Shown: one piece after another, positions 41,177-47,698 of the stretch
Position numbering within the stretch: position 1 is the first letter of the stretch
Layout of the letters: every line of letters starts with the position of its first letter
Origin: Moduliflexus sp964602655
Lineage (GTDB): Bacteria > Moduliflexota > Moduliflexia > Moduliflexales > Moduliflexaceae
NCBI GenBank assembly: GCA_964602655.1
Contig: CAZRSF010000049.1
Coordinates: 1 to 47,698, forward strand
Reading direction: 5' to 3'
Length of the DNA: 47,698 nt
Notes under the pieces: model-generated
What the model saw: only the letters and a program-made list of their open reading frames with translations
The model's database searches: none
Told to the model about the DNA's origin: nothing
Position numbers and translations under genes: made by a program

Positions 41177-42673
41177 ATGACCAACGAAACCAACAACACC
41201 TCCAGCATCATCAGCAAAGTCTGGAGCTTCTGCAACACTCTGCGCGATGACGGCGTCGGCTATGGCGACTATCTGGAACAACTGACGTTTCTGCTGTTTC
41301 TCAAAATGGCCGACGAGTTCAGCAAGCCGCCGTATAGCCGCACACTGCCGATTCCGAAGGATTATAACTGGGAAAGCCTCACCGACAAACGCGGCGCCGA
41401 ACTTGAAGTGCATTACACCGATCTGCTTCGGGAACTCTCGCAGGCCAAAGGCGTCTTAGGGCAGATATTCTTCAAAAGCCAGAACAAGATTCAAGACCCG
41501 GCCAAACTCTATAAGCTGATCGACATGATTGACAAAGAGCAGTGGAGCACGATGGGCGCGGATATCAAAGGCAAAATCTATGAAGGGCTTTTGGAAAAAA
41601 ACGCTGAAGATACCAAGAGCGGCGCCGGGCAGTACTTTACGCCCCGCGCCTTGATCCGCGCGATGGTAGCATGCGTGCGTCCGCTGCCGATGAAGACGAT
41701 TGCCGACCCCGCCTGCGGCACCGGCGGTTTCTTTCTTGCCGCGTATGACTTTATCGCCAATCCCGCCAATTACACCTTAACCACCGAGCAGAAAAAGTTT
41801 CTCAAGCATCAAACCTGCTATGGGAACGAGATTGTCGCCGGCACCCGGCGCATGGCGCTGATGAATCTTTTTCTGCACAACATCGGCGATTTCGAAAGCG
41901 ATAGTTTTATCTCGTCGGCAGATGCGCTGATTTCCGATACCGGCTTGCGTGTGGATTATGTGCTTGCCAATCCGCCGTTCGGCAAAAAAAGCAGCATGAC
42001 CTTTACCAACGAAGAAGGCGAGCAGGACAGCGAAGACCTGACCTACAATCGGCAGGATTTCTGGGTCACAACGAGCAATAAGCAGTTGAACTTTGTCCAG
42101 CATATCCGCACCATGCTCAAGTCCGATGGTCATGCGGCGGTCGTGCTGCCGGACAATGTGCTGTTCGAAGGCGGCGCCGGGGAAACGGTCAGAAAAAAAC
42201 TGATGGAGACCACCGACCTGCATACGATTCTGCGCCTTCCCACCGGTGTATTTTATAAACAAGGTGTCAAGGCCAATGTGCTGTTTTTCGACAACCATCC
42301 GGCCTCAAAAACCCCCTGGACGAAAGAAATCTGGATCTATGATTTCAGAACGAATATCCATTTCACGCTCAAGAAAAACCCGCTGAAAGTCGAAGACCTC
42401 AAAGATTTTATCGAGTGCTATCACCCGGAAAATATCAAGACGCGACAAGAAACGTTTCATTCGGAAACCAATCCCGAAGGGCGCTGGCGGCGGTTTTTGT
42501 ATGAAGATATTTTAGCGCGTGACAAAACCAGTCTGGATATTACCTGGATCAAGGACAAAAGCCTGACAGACCTCGATAACCTTCCAGACCCGGATGTCCT
42601 GGCAAACGACATTATCGAGAACCTTGAAGCCGGCATCGAAAGCTTCAAAGAGATTTACGAGGCGGTCAAGTGA
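41177..42673 (+). CDS. hsdM: Type I modification methyltransferase subunit
   Basis: The 498-residue N6-adenine methyltransferase has the HsdM N-terminal helical domain (about 10-140), the SAM-binding motif DPACGTGGF (177-185) and the catalytic NPPF at 265-268. It modifies host DNA at the site chosen by HsdS. The ATG with GGAGG 6 bases upstream is used; the longer frame runs into the repeat. It comes last in the order hsdR-GIY-YIG-hsdS-rhuM/fic-hsdM. Confidence 0.97.
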   Translation: MTNETNNTSSIISKVWSFCNTLRDDGVGYGDYLEQLTFLLFLKMADEFSKPPYSRTLPIPKDYNWESLTDKRGAELEVHYTDLLRELSQAKGVLGQIFFKSQNKIQDPAKLYKLIDMIDKEQWSTMGADIKGKIYEGLLEKNAEDTKSGAGQYFTPRALIRAMVACVRPLPMKTIADPACGTGGFFLAAYDFIANPANYTLTTEQKKFLKHQTCYGNEIVAGTRRMALMNLFLHNIGDFESDSFISSADALISDTGLRVDYVLANPPFGKKSSMTFTNEEGEQDSEDLTYNRQDFWVTTSNKQLNFVQHIRTMLKSDGHAAVVLPDNVLFEGGAGETVRKKLMETTDLHTILRLPTGVFYKQGVKANVLFFDNHPASKTPWTKEIWIYDFRTNIHFTLKKNPLKVEDLKDFIECYHPENIKTRQETFHSETNPEGRWRRFLYEDILARDKTSLDITWIKDKSLTDLDNLPDPDVLANDIIENLEAGIESFKEIYEAVK

Positions 42674-42693
42674 GCAAGCGCCGCCTCCGCACG

Positions 42694-42749
42694 TCCCTTC
42701 GACAAGCTCAGGGAACGCCGCTGCTCGTTCCCTGAGCTTGTCGAAGGGA
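42694..42749. repeat. Perfect inverted pair of TTCGACAAGCTCA units
   Basis: Perfect 24-bp arms (42694-42717 and 42726-42749) containing CCCTTCGACAAGCTCAGGG and its complement flank an 8-base loop. It sits between the convergent hsdM and jetC genes, where it could end both transcripts. It belongs to the same family as the units around the GIY-YIG gene. Confidence 0.9.
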
Positions 42750-42795
42750 ACATAAGCGGCAAAGCGGACATCCAACGAAGTCGAGATGTCTGCTG

Positions 42796-45700
42796 TCACC
42801 CCGCCTTCAGTGCGTCCTTTTTCGCGAGGTATTCTTCGATGGTCAGGTCATAGACCGCCGAATTCTGGCGGTTTTTGTTTTCGGTGTAATGCACGGAATG
42901 GATGAATTTTTCGACAATATTGATTTTGTCGAGCGGCGTCACGACCATCAACTGCAAATCCAATTGCTTGAACAATTCCATCGCAAAGAGCGCGTTTTCG
43001 GGGTCAACCTTGCTGAACGCCTCATCCACCACCACGAACCGGAACGATTTGTTCTGATCGCCGTTCTGATTGATGCCGAACTGGTACGCAATCGCCGACG
43101 CGAGAATCGTGTAGGCGAGTTTGGCTTTTTCGCCGCCGGATAAGCCCTGCGAATCGTCGTAATAGCGTTTCGGCGAGTCGTCGTTGCGGTGATTCTCGAT
43201 GGCGCCGAATTCCAGCCAGTTGCGCACGTCGGTGACGCGCCGGCGCCATGCGTCGTCAATCGTCATGCGTTCGATAATCGCTTTGACCTTTTTGAAGCTC
43301 TCTTCGAGTTCCGTCGGCTCATGCAGTTTTTGCAGGTTGGCAAAGACCTCGCGCAGCGATTGCCGGAACATCATCACGCCGGATTCGCCGTGATCGCGGA
43401 TGTCTTTGGAATCAATCTGCACGTAGGTCGGCGGCGTCGTGTGGAACTCGATCTGTTTCAGCGATTCATTCAGTTCCTTGACGCTCGCTTTGATCCCTTT
43501 GAACTGCTTGTCGAGCGACGTTTCGAAGCTGGCGAAATTGACGATCAGGCGCTCGTTCAGCCAGGTTTTGAAGCGTTGCTCATGGCGCGGCAAATCCTCG
43601 TCTTTGATCCGTTCGAACAGGCGCATGTAGTCGCCGAGACATTCGGGCGAATCCTGCAAATCGAACGTGTCCGCCGTCCAACTCGGATATTTTTGCGTGA
43701 CCTCTTCCGGCGGCGTCTTGAAGGCGTGCATTTTCCGCGCGAGTTCGAGGGCGATCCGCGATTGCTCCTGGCGCGTTTCCCGCACGTTCCGATAGACTTT
43801 ATCGCGGGTATCGGCAGCGGCTTGTTCGATGGAATCGAGCGCGAACGGCTGTTTGACGCCTTCCAGATAGGGCGTCAGCTTGTCGAAATATTTTTCCAGC
43901 GCGACATGGCTGAACGCCTCAAGCGCGTTGGCTTTGTCGGCGCGCTGCTGTTGATATTCCTGAATGTCGCGCTTCAAGTTGGCGCGCTGCTCCGCCATTT
44001 TGTCTTCGTCCTGCTTTTTCAGGCGAATTTGTTCGTTGATGACCGCCAATTGGTCTTCAAGTTCCTGCAATTTGTCGGAACTCTCTTTCAAACGCTGTTC
44101 TTCGTCGTACAATTGTTGGATGCTCAAGACGTGCTTCTGCCAGTCAATCTCATGATAATCTGAAAAGCTGAGGAGTTTGTTAAGCAAATCCCGCGTAATC
44201 GAACGGTCTTCGCGTTCGCGCTCGATTTCCCGGATGCGCGTCGCCACGCCGTTCATGCGGCGTTCGAGGTCGCGGCGCTGCGCCTGAATCGTGACGATTT
44301 TTTCGCTGTTATCCCAGCCGAGAACGTAATTGCCCTGCTGCACGGCCTGAATGCGGTCGTCTTTTTCATGGCGGTCGTGGCTTTTCACCAAGCCTTCTTT
44401 GGTCATCGCCTTGTCGTAATGCTGAAAATCTTCGAGCCGGTTGGTGCAGATGTAATCGTAGGTGCGCTGCAACTGCTGTTTCACCCAATCGCGGTAAGGG
44501 GAATGCGGCGCGAGTTCCAGCTTGTTGATCAGGCTATCGGGGTGTTCGTCGCGATTGCGGAATTCAAGCTGCTGCGGGTCAACGCGGTAATAGACCAGAC
44601 GCCCCATCAAATCGGTGGAGTTGACATATTGGTTGACCTTGCGATAATAGGCGTTCGGCACGACAAGAATCAGGGCGAAATTATGAAGCAGGCGTTCGAT
44701 GGCGCTTTCCCACGCTTTTTCTGTCGGTTTGACCTTCAACAACTCGCCGATGAACGGCAATTCCTCTTCAGTCGCGCCGAGATGGTCGAGAATGCCTTTG
44801 CGGATCGAGATATTTTTCAGCGGAATCTGGCTCTGGCGGCCTTCCAAGGAATGAATTTCTTCCATGAGCGCCTGACTTTCGCGCTTTTGCCCTTGCAGCA
44901 GGCTGCGCTGATCCGACCATTGCTCATTCATGGCGGGCAATTGCTCGTCAATCTGCTGTTTCTGGATTTTGCCTTTGCGCATGTTGTCGTAAAATCCGGG
45001 TTCGTCCGGATGCATCGGATAGCCGATCATCTCGGCGATCATGCCGTATTCCCGCGCTTTGGCCTGCCGCGCATCCCGCTCTTTTCCGGCGGCGGCGATG
45101 TCGCGTTCGATGTTGCGAATCTGTTCGCCGGTTTCGTCCTTGCTGATGGCAATTTCGATGTCGGTGCGCTGCCGTTCCAAGTTCGTCATGTCCGCGCGAA
45201 GTTCCTGAATGCCATGCTCGACCCGCGCCAATTTCTCTTCCTTTTTGCGGGAGGCGGCGTCGAGCAGTTCGATTTTTTTCCCGGCGAAATAGGCCGGGAC
45301 GATTTCCAGCGTTTCCTCAATGTCGCGCAACGCCGCGCCGACCTGCCGGTACGCCTGTCCGTCGTCCATAATCGGCTCAAGAAAGCGCAGTTGCTCTTTG
45401 GCTTTTTCGATGGTATTGTGGACGGAGAGGAGGTTGTCGTAATGCTCGCGCAGCTTTTTGAATTCCTCGTCCACGTTGGTTTCTTCCAGCATGTTGCCGC
45501 GAATGAATTCGTTGAGGTTGCCGAGGACTTTGATGCCGACGGTGTGGGCGAAGAGGCTCAGCGCTTTTTCGGATTTGAAGCCGAACAGTTTGGAAAACTT
45601 CTGGCAGTATTGCGTAAACGTGTCGAAGATTTCGGTGCGACCGATGCCGCGCAGCCGCCGCCGCCAATCGCCGCCCGGATCGAGGGGAATGAAATGTTCC

Positions 45701-46173
45701 TTGATCGTCAGGGCGTTCGGCGAAAAGATGAAGACGCGCTTGAGGTCGTCGTTACTGAACCAGCGCACCTGCGCGAGCGTGACCGCCTGATCCGACGCGC
45801 TGTCGCGAAACGTGCCGAGCAGAATCGAATAATCGTTTTTGGTGCGCAGATATTGCGTGGTGGCCGCCGCTTTGTTTTCGGTCTGAATGTTGCCATACGC
45901 GCCGAGGCAGTAAGATTTTTCGTCCCGTTCGCGCCGCGTGTTCGCGCCGGACGACTGGTTGTAAAACCGTTTTCCCGCCGGAACCATCAGCGTCAGCAGC
46001 GCGTCCACCAGCGTGGTTTTGCCGGAGCCGTTCGCGCCGGTCAACAGCGAATGTTTACCGTCCGGGGCGAGCCGCCAGATTTTTTTATCGAACGTGCCCC
46101 AATTATAGATTTCGACGTATTGCAGGCGAAACCCGCCTAATTCGTGAGGTGTCTGATACAATGTCGGTCTCAT
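42796..46173 (-). CDS. jetC: Wadjet SMC-like ATPase JetC
   Basis: The 1125-residue protein is a MukB/SMC-like ATPase. Walker A is GANGSGKT (46-53), after the typical opening LQYVEIYNWGTFDKKIW. Long coiled coils lie at about 270-450 and 620-800 with a hinge between. The signature LSGGEKAKLAYTIL begins near 1011, and Walker B is VVVDEAFSKVD with D1050/E1051. Wadjet systems extrude DNA loops to find and cut small circular plasmids. JetB is encoded upstream. JetA is not in the window and no JetD follows: the gene meets hsdM head-on after 122 bases. It may need partners encoded elsewhere. Confidence 0.88.
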   Translation of the reverse strand: MRPTLYQTPHELGGFRLQYVEIYNWGTFDKKIWRLAPDGKHSLLTGANGSGKTTLVDALLTLMVPAGKRFYNQSSGANTRRERDEKSYCLGAYGNIQTENKAAATTQYLRTKNDYSILLGTFRDSASDQAVTLAQVRWFSNDDLKRVFIFSPNALTIKEHFIPLDPGGDWRRRLRGIGRTEIFDTFTQYCQKFSKLFGFKSEKALSLFAHTVGIKVLGNLNEFIRGNMLEETNVDEEFKKLREHYDNLLSVHNTIEKAKEQLRFLEPIMDDGQAYRQVGAALRDIEETLEIVPAYFAGKKIELLDAASRKKEEKLARVEHGIQELRADMTNLERQRTDIEIAISKDETGEQIRNIERDIAAAGKERDARQAKAREYGMIAEMIGYPMHPDEPGFYDNMRKGKIQKQQIDEQLPAMNEQWSDQRSLLQGQKRESQALMEEIHSLEGRQSQIPLKNISIRKGILDHLGATEEELPFIGELLKVKPTEKAWESAIERLLHNFALILVVPNAYYRKVNQYVNSTDLMGRLVYYRVDPQQLEFRNRDEHPDSLINKLELAPHSPYRDWVKQQLQRTYDYICTNRLEDFQHYDKAMTKEGLVKSHDRHEKDDRIQAVQQGNYVLGWDNSEKIVTIQAQRRDLERRMNGVATRIREIEREREDRSITRDLLNKLLSFSDYHEIDWQKHVLSIQQLYDEEQRLKESSDKLQELEDQLAVINEQIRLKKQDEDKMAEQRANLKRDIQEYQQQRADKANALEAFSHVALEKYFDKLTPYLEGVKQPFALDSIEQAAADTRDKVYRNVRETRQEQSRIALELARKMHAFKTPPEEVTQKYPSWTADTFDLQDSPECLGDYMRLFERIKDEDLPRHEQRFKTWLNERLIVNFASFETSLDKQFKGIKASVKELNESLKQIEFHTTPPTYVQIDSKDIRDHGESGVMMFRQSLREVFANLQKLHEPTELEESFKKVKAIIERMTIDDAWRRRVTDVRNWLEFGAIENHRNDDSPKRYYDDSQGLSGGEKAKLAYTILASAIAYQFGINQNGDQNKSFRFVVVDEAFSKVDPENALFAMELFKQLDLQLMVVTPLDKINIVEKFIHSVHYTENKNRQNSAVYDLTIEEYLAKKDALKAG

Positions 46174-46222
46174 TTTTCACCGCAAAATCGCAAACGTCGT
46201 GCTGCGTTTTCCTTTATTCCAT

Positions 46223-46286
46223 CGCCCTTTCAGGGCGGAATTGCCGCGAAGCGGCAACGGAATATAGACAGACGTTTCAACGTCTG
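46223..46286. repeat. Composite hairpin repeat between jetB and jetC
   Basis: Three small palindromes in a row, CGCCCTTTCAGGGCG (46223-46237), TTGCCGCGAAGCGGCAA (46241-46257) and CAGACGTTTCAACGTCTG (46269-46286), fill most of the 152-base gap between jetB and jetC. The first and last match elements in the block at 34831-35157, with paired changes in the stems. Confidence 0.8.
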
Positions 46287-46325
46287 AGAGATTGATACGT
46301 GTGCGTCTTTGTGGTGAAATATCCT

Positions 46326-46925
46326 TTAAACCGCCTCTTCCGTCAGGACGGCGTCGGCGTACATCTGCATTTTGCGTTTCATTTCTTCTAATTTTTCGTT
46401 CGTGATTTTGGCTTTGATGATGCGCCGGACTTCATAGCGCATGTCGTCATTCAGACTGTCACCGGGCGTTTCTTTCAAGAAACCGAGCCGCGCGGCGGTT
46501 TGAATCGTTTTGTCGAACCGGTCGAGCAGGCGGACTTTGTTGGGCGCGTCTTTGAAAAAGATTTCGATTTTTTCCTGAAGCTCTTTGGCCGTCACGAAAC
46601 ATTTGCGCGACGCCACGTCTTTGACATCGAACTCTTCCAGGATTTCCCGCAGCAAGACGCAGAGCAGCGAGACTTCATACGAGAGCGGCACGCGGCGCAC
46701 AAGGCGCGGCAGTTTGATATCGTCGCCGTCCTGCTGTTTGAGGAAGGCAAAGCCCTCGCGCTCGTCAAGATGGAGTTCTAAGCCGATTTTGGCAAAGTAA
46801 TCGCGCACCGGAATCTGAAACGTCAGCAGGTCGCTCCAAGCCGCGCTTTCCTCATCATACAGAACGTCTTGCAGCAATTTGATCAATACGTGAGCGTATT
46901 CGACGACTTTTGTGGTATGTTCCAT
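46326..46925 (-). CDS. jetB: Wadjet MukE-like subunit JetB (DUF4194)
   Basis: The 199-residue protein matches the DUF4194/MukE-like winged-helix subunit: LLQDVLYDEESAAWSDLL, IPVRDYFAKIGLELHLDE, GFAFLKQ, PRLVRRVPLSYEVSLLCVLL and a C-terminal helix with YEVRRIIKAK. It should bridge JetC heads through a JetA kleisin. It precedes jetC by 152 bases on the same strand, the usual order. The upstream neighbour is a DUF2959 lipoprotein, not jetA. Confidence 0.85.
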   Translation of the reverse strand: MEHTTKVVEYAHVLIKLLQDVLYDEESAAWSDLLTFQIPVRDYFAKIGLELHLDEREGFAFLKQQDGDDIKLPRLVRRVPLSYEVSLLCVLLREILEEFDVKDVASRKCFVTAKELQEKIEIFFKDAPNKVRLLDRFDKTIQTAARLGFLKETPGDSLNDDMRYEVRRIIKAKITNEKLEEMKRKMQMYADAVLTEEAV

Positions 46926-46964
46926 AAGTATGCGTATTGATATTATCAGAAATAAGGTTTTTTC

Positions 46965-46992
46965 GTAGGGGCGTTCAATTGAACGCCCCTAC
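46965..46992. repeat. Perfect 28-bp palindrome, GTAGGGGCG family
   Basis: The sequence GTAGGGGCGTTCAA joined to its exact complement forms a loopless palindrome between jetB and the DUF2959 gene. Palindromes starting GTAGGGGCG are, as I recall, scattered in many bacterial genomes. Confidence 0.85.
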
Positions 46993-47022
46993 AATCAGGC
47001 ATGTTGCTCCGATAATGTTCAA

Positions 47023-47667
47023 TCACTCGAAATCTTTCAAAAATGTCTCGGCTTCTTGAATCGAGGCGTTCATCTCGTCGATCAGGGATTCGACTTCGAC
47101 CTCGATGTCGCGCACTTCCTGTTCCAACGAGCCGACGGCTTGCGCGTTCAGGTTGTGTTTCAGATACAGCACATAATCCTGTACTTGCACTAACACCGGT
47201 TCTAACCGCGCTTCGGAGGTCTGCATCGCGTCGCGCAGGCGATCATAGCGCCGCTGCGTTTGCAGCAGGCTGGCGCGGCTTTTGCGCTTCAGGTCGGCGT
47301 TGCTCATCTGGTCGATCTCTTTGCCCCATTCGCTAAACAAATCTTTCGCAATCTGCTCGACATCGGCAATCCGCTTTTTGACGTCATCGGAGCGATCTTC
47401 GCAACGTTCATATTGCGATTTCAACCGGGTGTACGCTTTTTCCAATTCGCCGCCATCGAAGCCGTAAATCTCTTTGATGCGCGTCAGCACATCCTTGAAT
47501 TCCTCGGACGCTTCGGTTTGCTCTTTCTGCGCCTGTTCGATATTGTCGCGCAGCAGATGGCGCTTTTCGACGCCGAACGTTTCCATCGTGGCGTAATAGG
47601 CCGTCTGGCAGCCTGTGAACATGGCAAGCATCGCGGCAAGCATGACGATTTTGAGAGTATAACGCAT
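47023..47667 (-). CDS. DUF2959 family lipoprotein
   Basis: The 214-residue protein has a lipoprotein signal (FTGCQ, lipidated Cys near 20) and a long helical, coiled-coil body (VEKRHLLRDNIEQAQKEQTE, KAYTRLKSQYERCEDRSDDV, VQDYVLYLKHNLNAQAVGSL), the pattern of DUF2959. The function is unknown. The ATG at 47667 has AAAGGAG 7 bases before it; a frame starting 10 codons earlier is less likely. It lies where jetA would be expected. Confidence 0.85.
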   Translation of the reverse strand: MRYTLKIVMLAAMLAMFTGCQTAYYATMETFGVEKRHLLRDNIEQAQKEQTEASEEFKDVLTRIKEIYGFDGGELEKAYTRLKSQYERCEDRSDDVKKRIADVEQIAKDLFSEWGKEIDQMSNADLKRKSRASLLQTQRRYDRLRDAMQTSEARLEPVLVQVQDYVLYLKHNLNAQAVGSLEQEVRDIEVEVESLIDEMNASIQEAETFLKDFE

Positions 47668-47698
47668 ATTGTTGCTCCTTTCAAGAAGATTTTTCATT

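Noticed and set aside
44368..46140. 590-codon open frame on the + strand
   Set aside because: It is antisense to jetC, whose SMC motifs are clear; the antisense translation has no recognisable domain and reflects codon bias.

Overview
The window is a roughly 50% GC chromosomal segment from a Gram-negative bacterium. Evidence for an outer membrane is a set of lipoprotein signal peptides, a lytic transglycosylase and a large secreted protein ending in an Omp85-like barrel. Canonical TTGACA/TATAAT-type promoters with 17-bp spacers can be read. The mix of genes (DUF4178/DUF350/spermidine synthase-like cluster, SUMF1-type proteins, a receiver fused to a periplasmic-binding-like domain, a moxR/bat operon and very many dispersed palindromes) recalls genomes of uncultured lineages such as KSB3/Modulibacteria. 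That placement is an impression from memory and not proven by the sequence. No rRNA, tRNA, CRISPR array, transposase or prophage genes are visible.

Layout. (1) 0-4.2 kb, + strand: two zinc-ribbon DUF4178 proteins, a small membrane protein, a DUF350 membrane protein and a membrane-anchored spermidine synthase-like protein, a recurring gene set of unknown joint role. (2) 4.3-12 kb, - strand: ftsQ-ftsA-ftsZ, then a TIGR03960-like radical SAM protein, a lipoprotein lytic transglycosylase, a PlsC-type acyltransferase and rpoZ; ftsQ has a strong sigma70-type promoter. (3) 12.2-18.4 kb: prs, an SH3b-SUMF protein, a transglutaminase-like membrane protein overlapping a FUN14-family protein, a cytoplasmic substrate-binding-like domain fused to a receiver, khpA-like and HU genes. 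(4) 18.8-26.2 kb: a secreted metalloprotease/TolB-propeller/barrel protein, a 987-residue chemoreceptor with two sensory modules and an NAD(P)H/FAD oxidoreductase. (5) 26.2-33.9 kb, - strand: a moxR-DUF58-BatD-like operon into which a DUF433/DUF5615 toxin-antitoxin pair has been spliced. It ends in small membrane genes and a 117-bp duplicated fragment of the BatD-like gene, and it is flanked upstream by a MUG113 GIY-YIG protein and a Uma2 protein. (6) 35-47 kb: a defence island with a complete type I restriction-modification system in the order hsdR-[GIY-YIG cassette]-hsdS-rhuM/fic-hsdM, convergent to an incomplete Wadjet system (jetB and jetC only). A DUF2959 lipoprotein closes the window.

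The most striking signal is at the hsdR/hsdS junction. A 26-bp sequence covering the end of hsdR and the start of hsdS occurs twice, exactly flanking a block of about 650 bp that carries a small GIY-YIG nuclease gene bracketed by palindromic TTCGACAAGCTCA-type repeats in opposite orientation. This looks like an insertion that rebuilt its target, so that the nuclease gene may be the mobiliser of a REP-like repeat family. The repeats also form the C-terminal tail of the nuclease, part of the HsdS tail and a perfect palindrome after hsdM. At least six other palindrome families lie between genes throughout the window. One is a composite two-hairpin element whose stems differ between copies by compensating base changes.

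Starts were chosen from ribosome-binding sites and family lengths. All family assignments come from reading the translations, not from searches.
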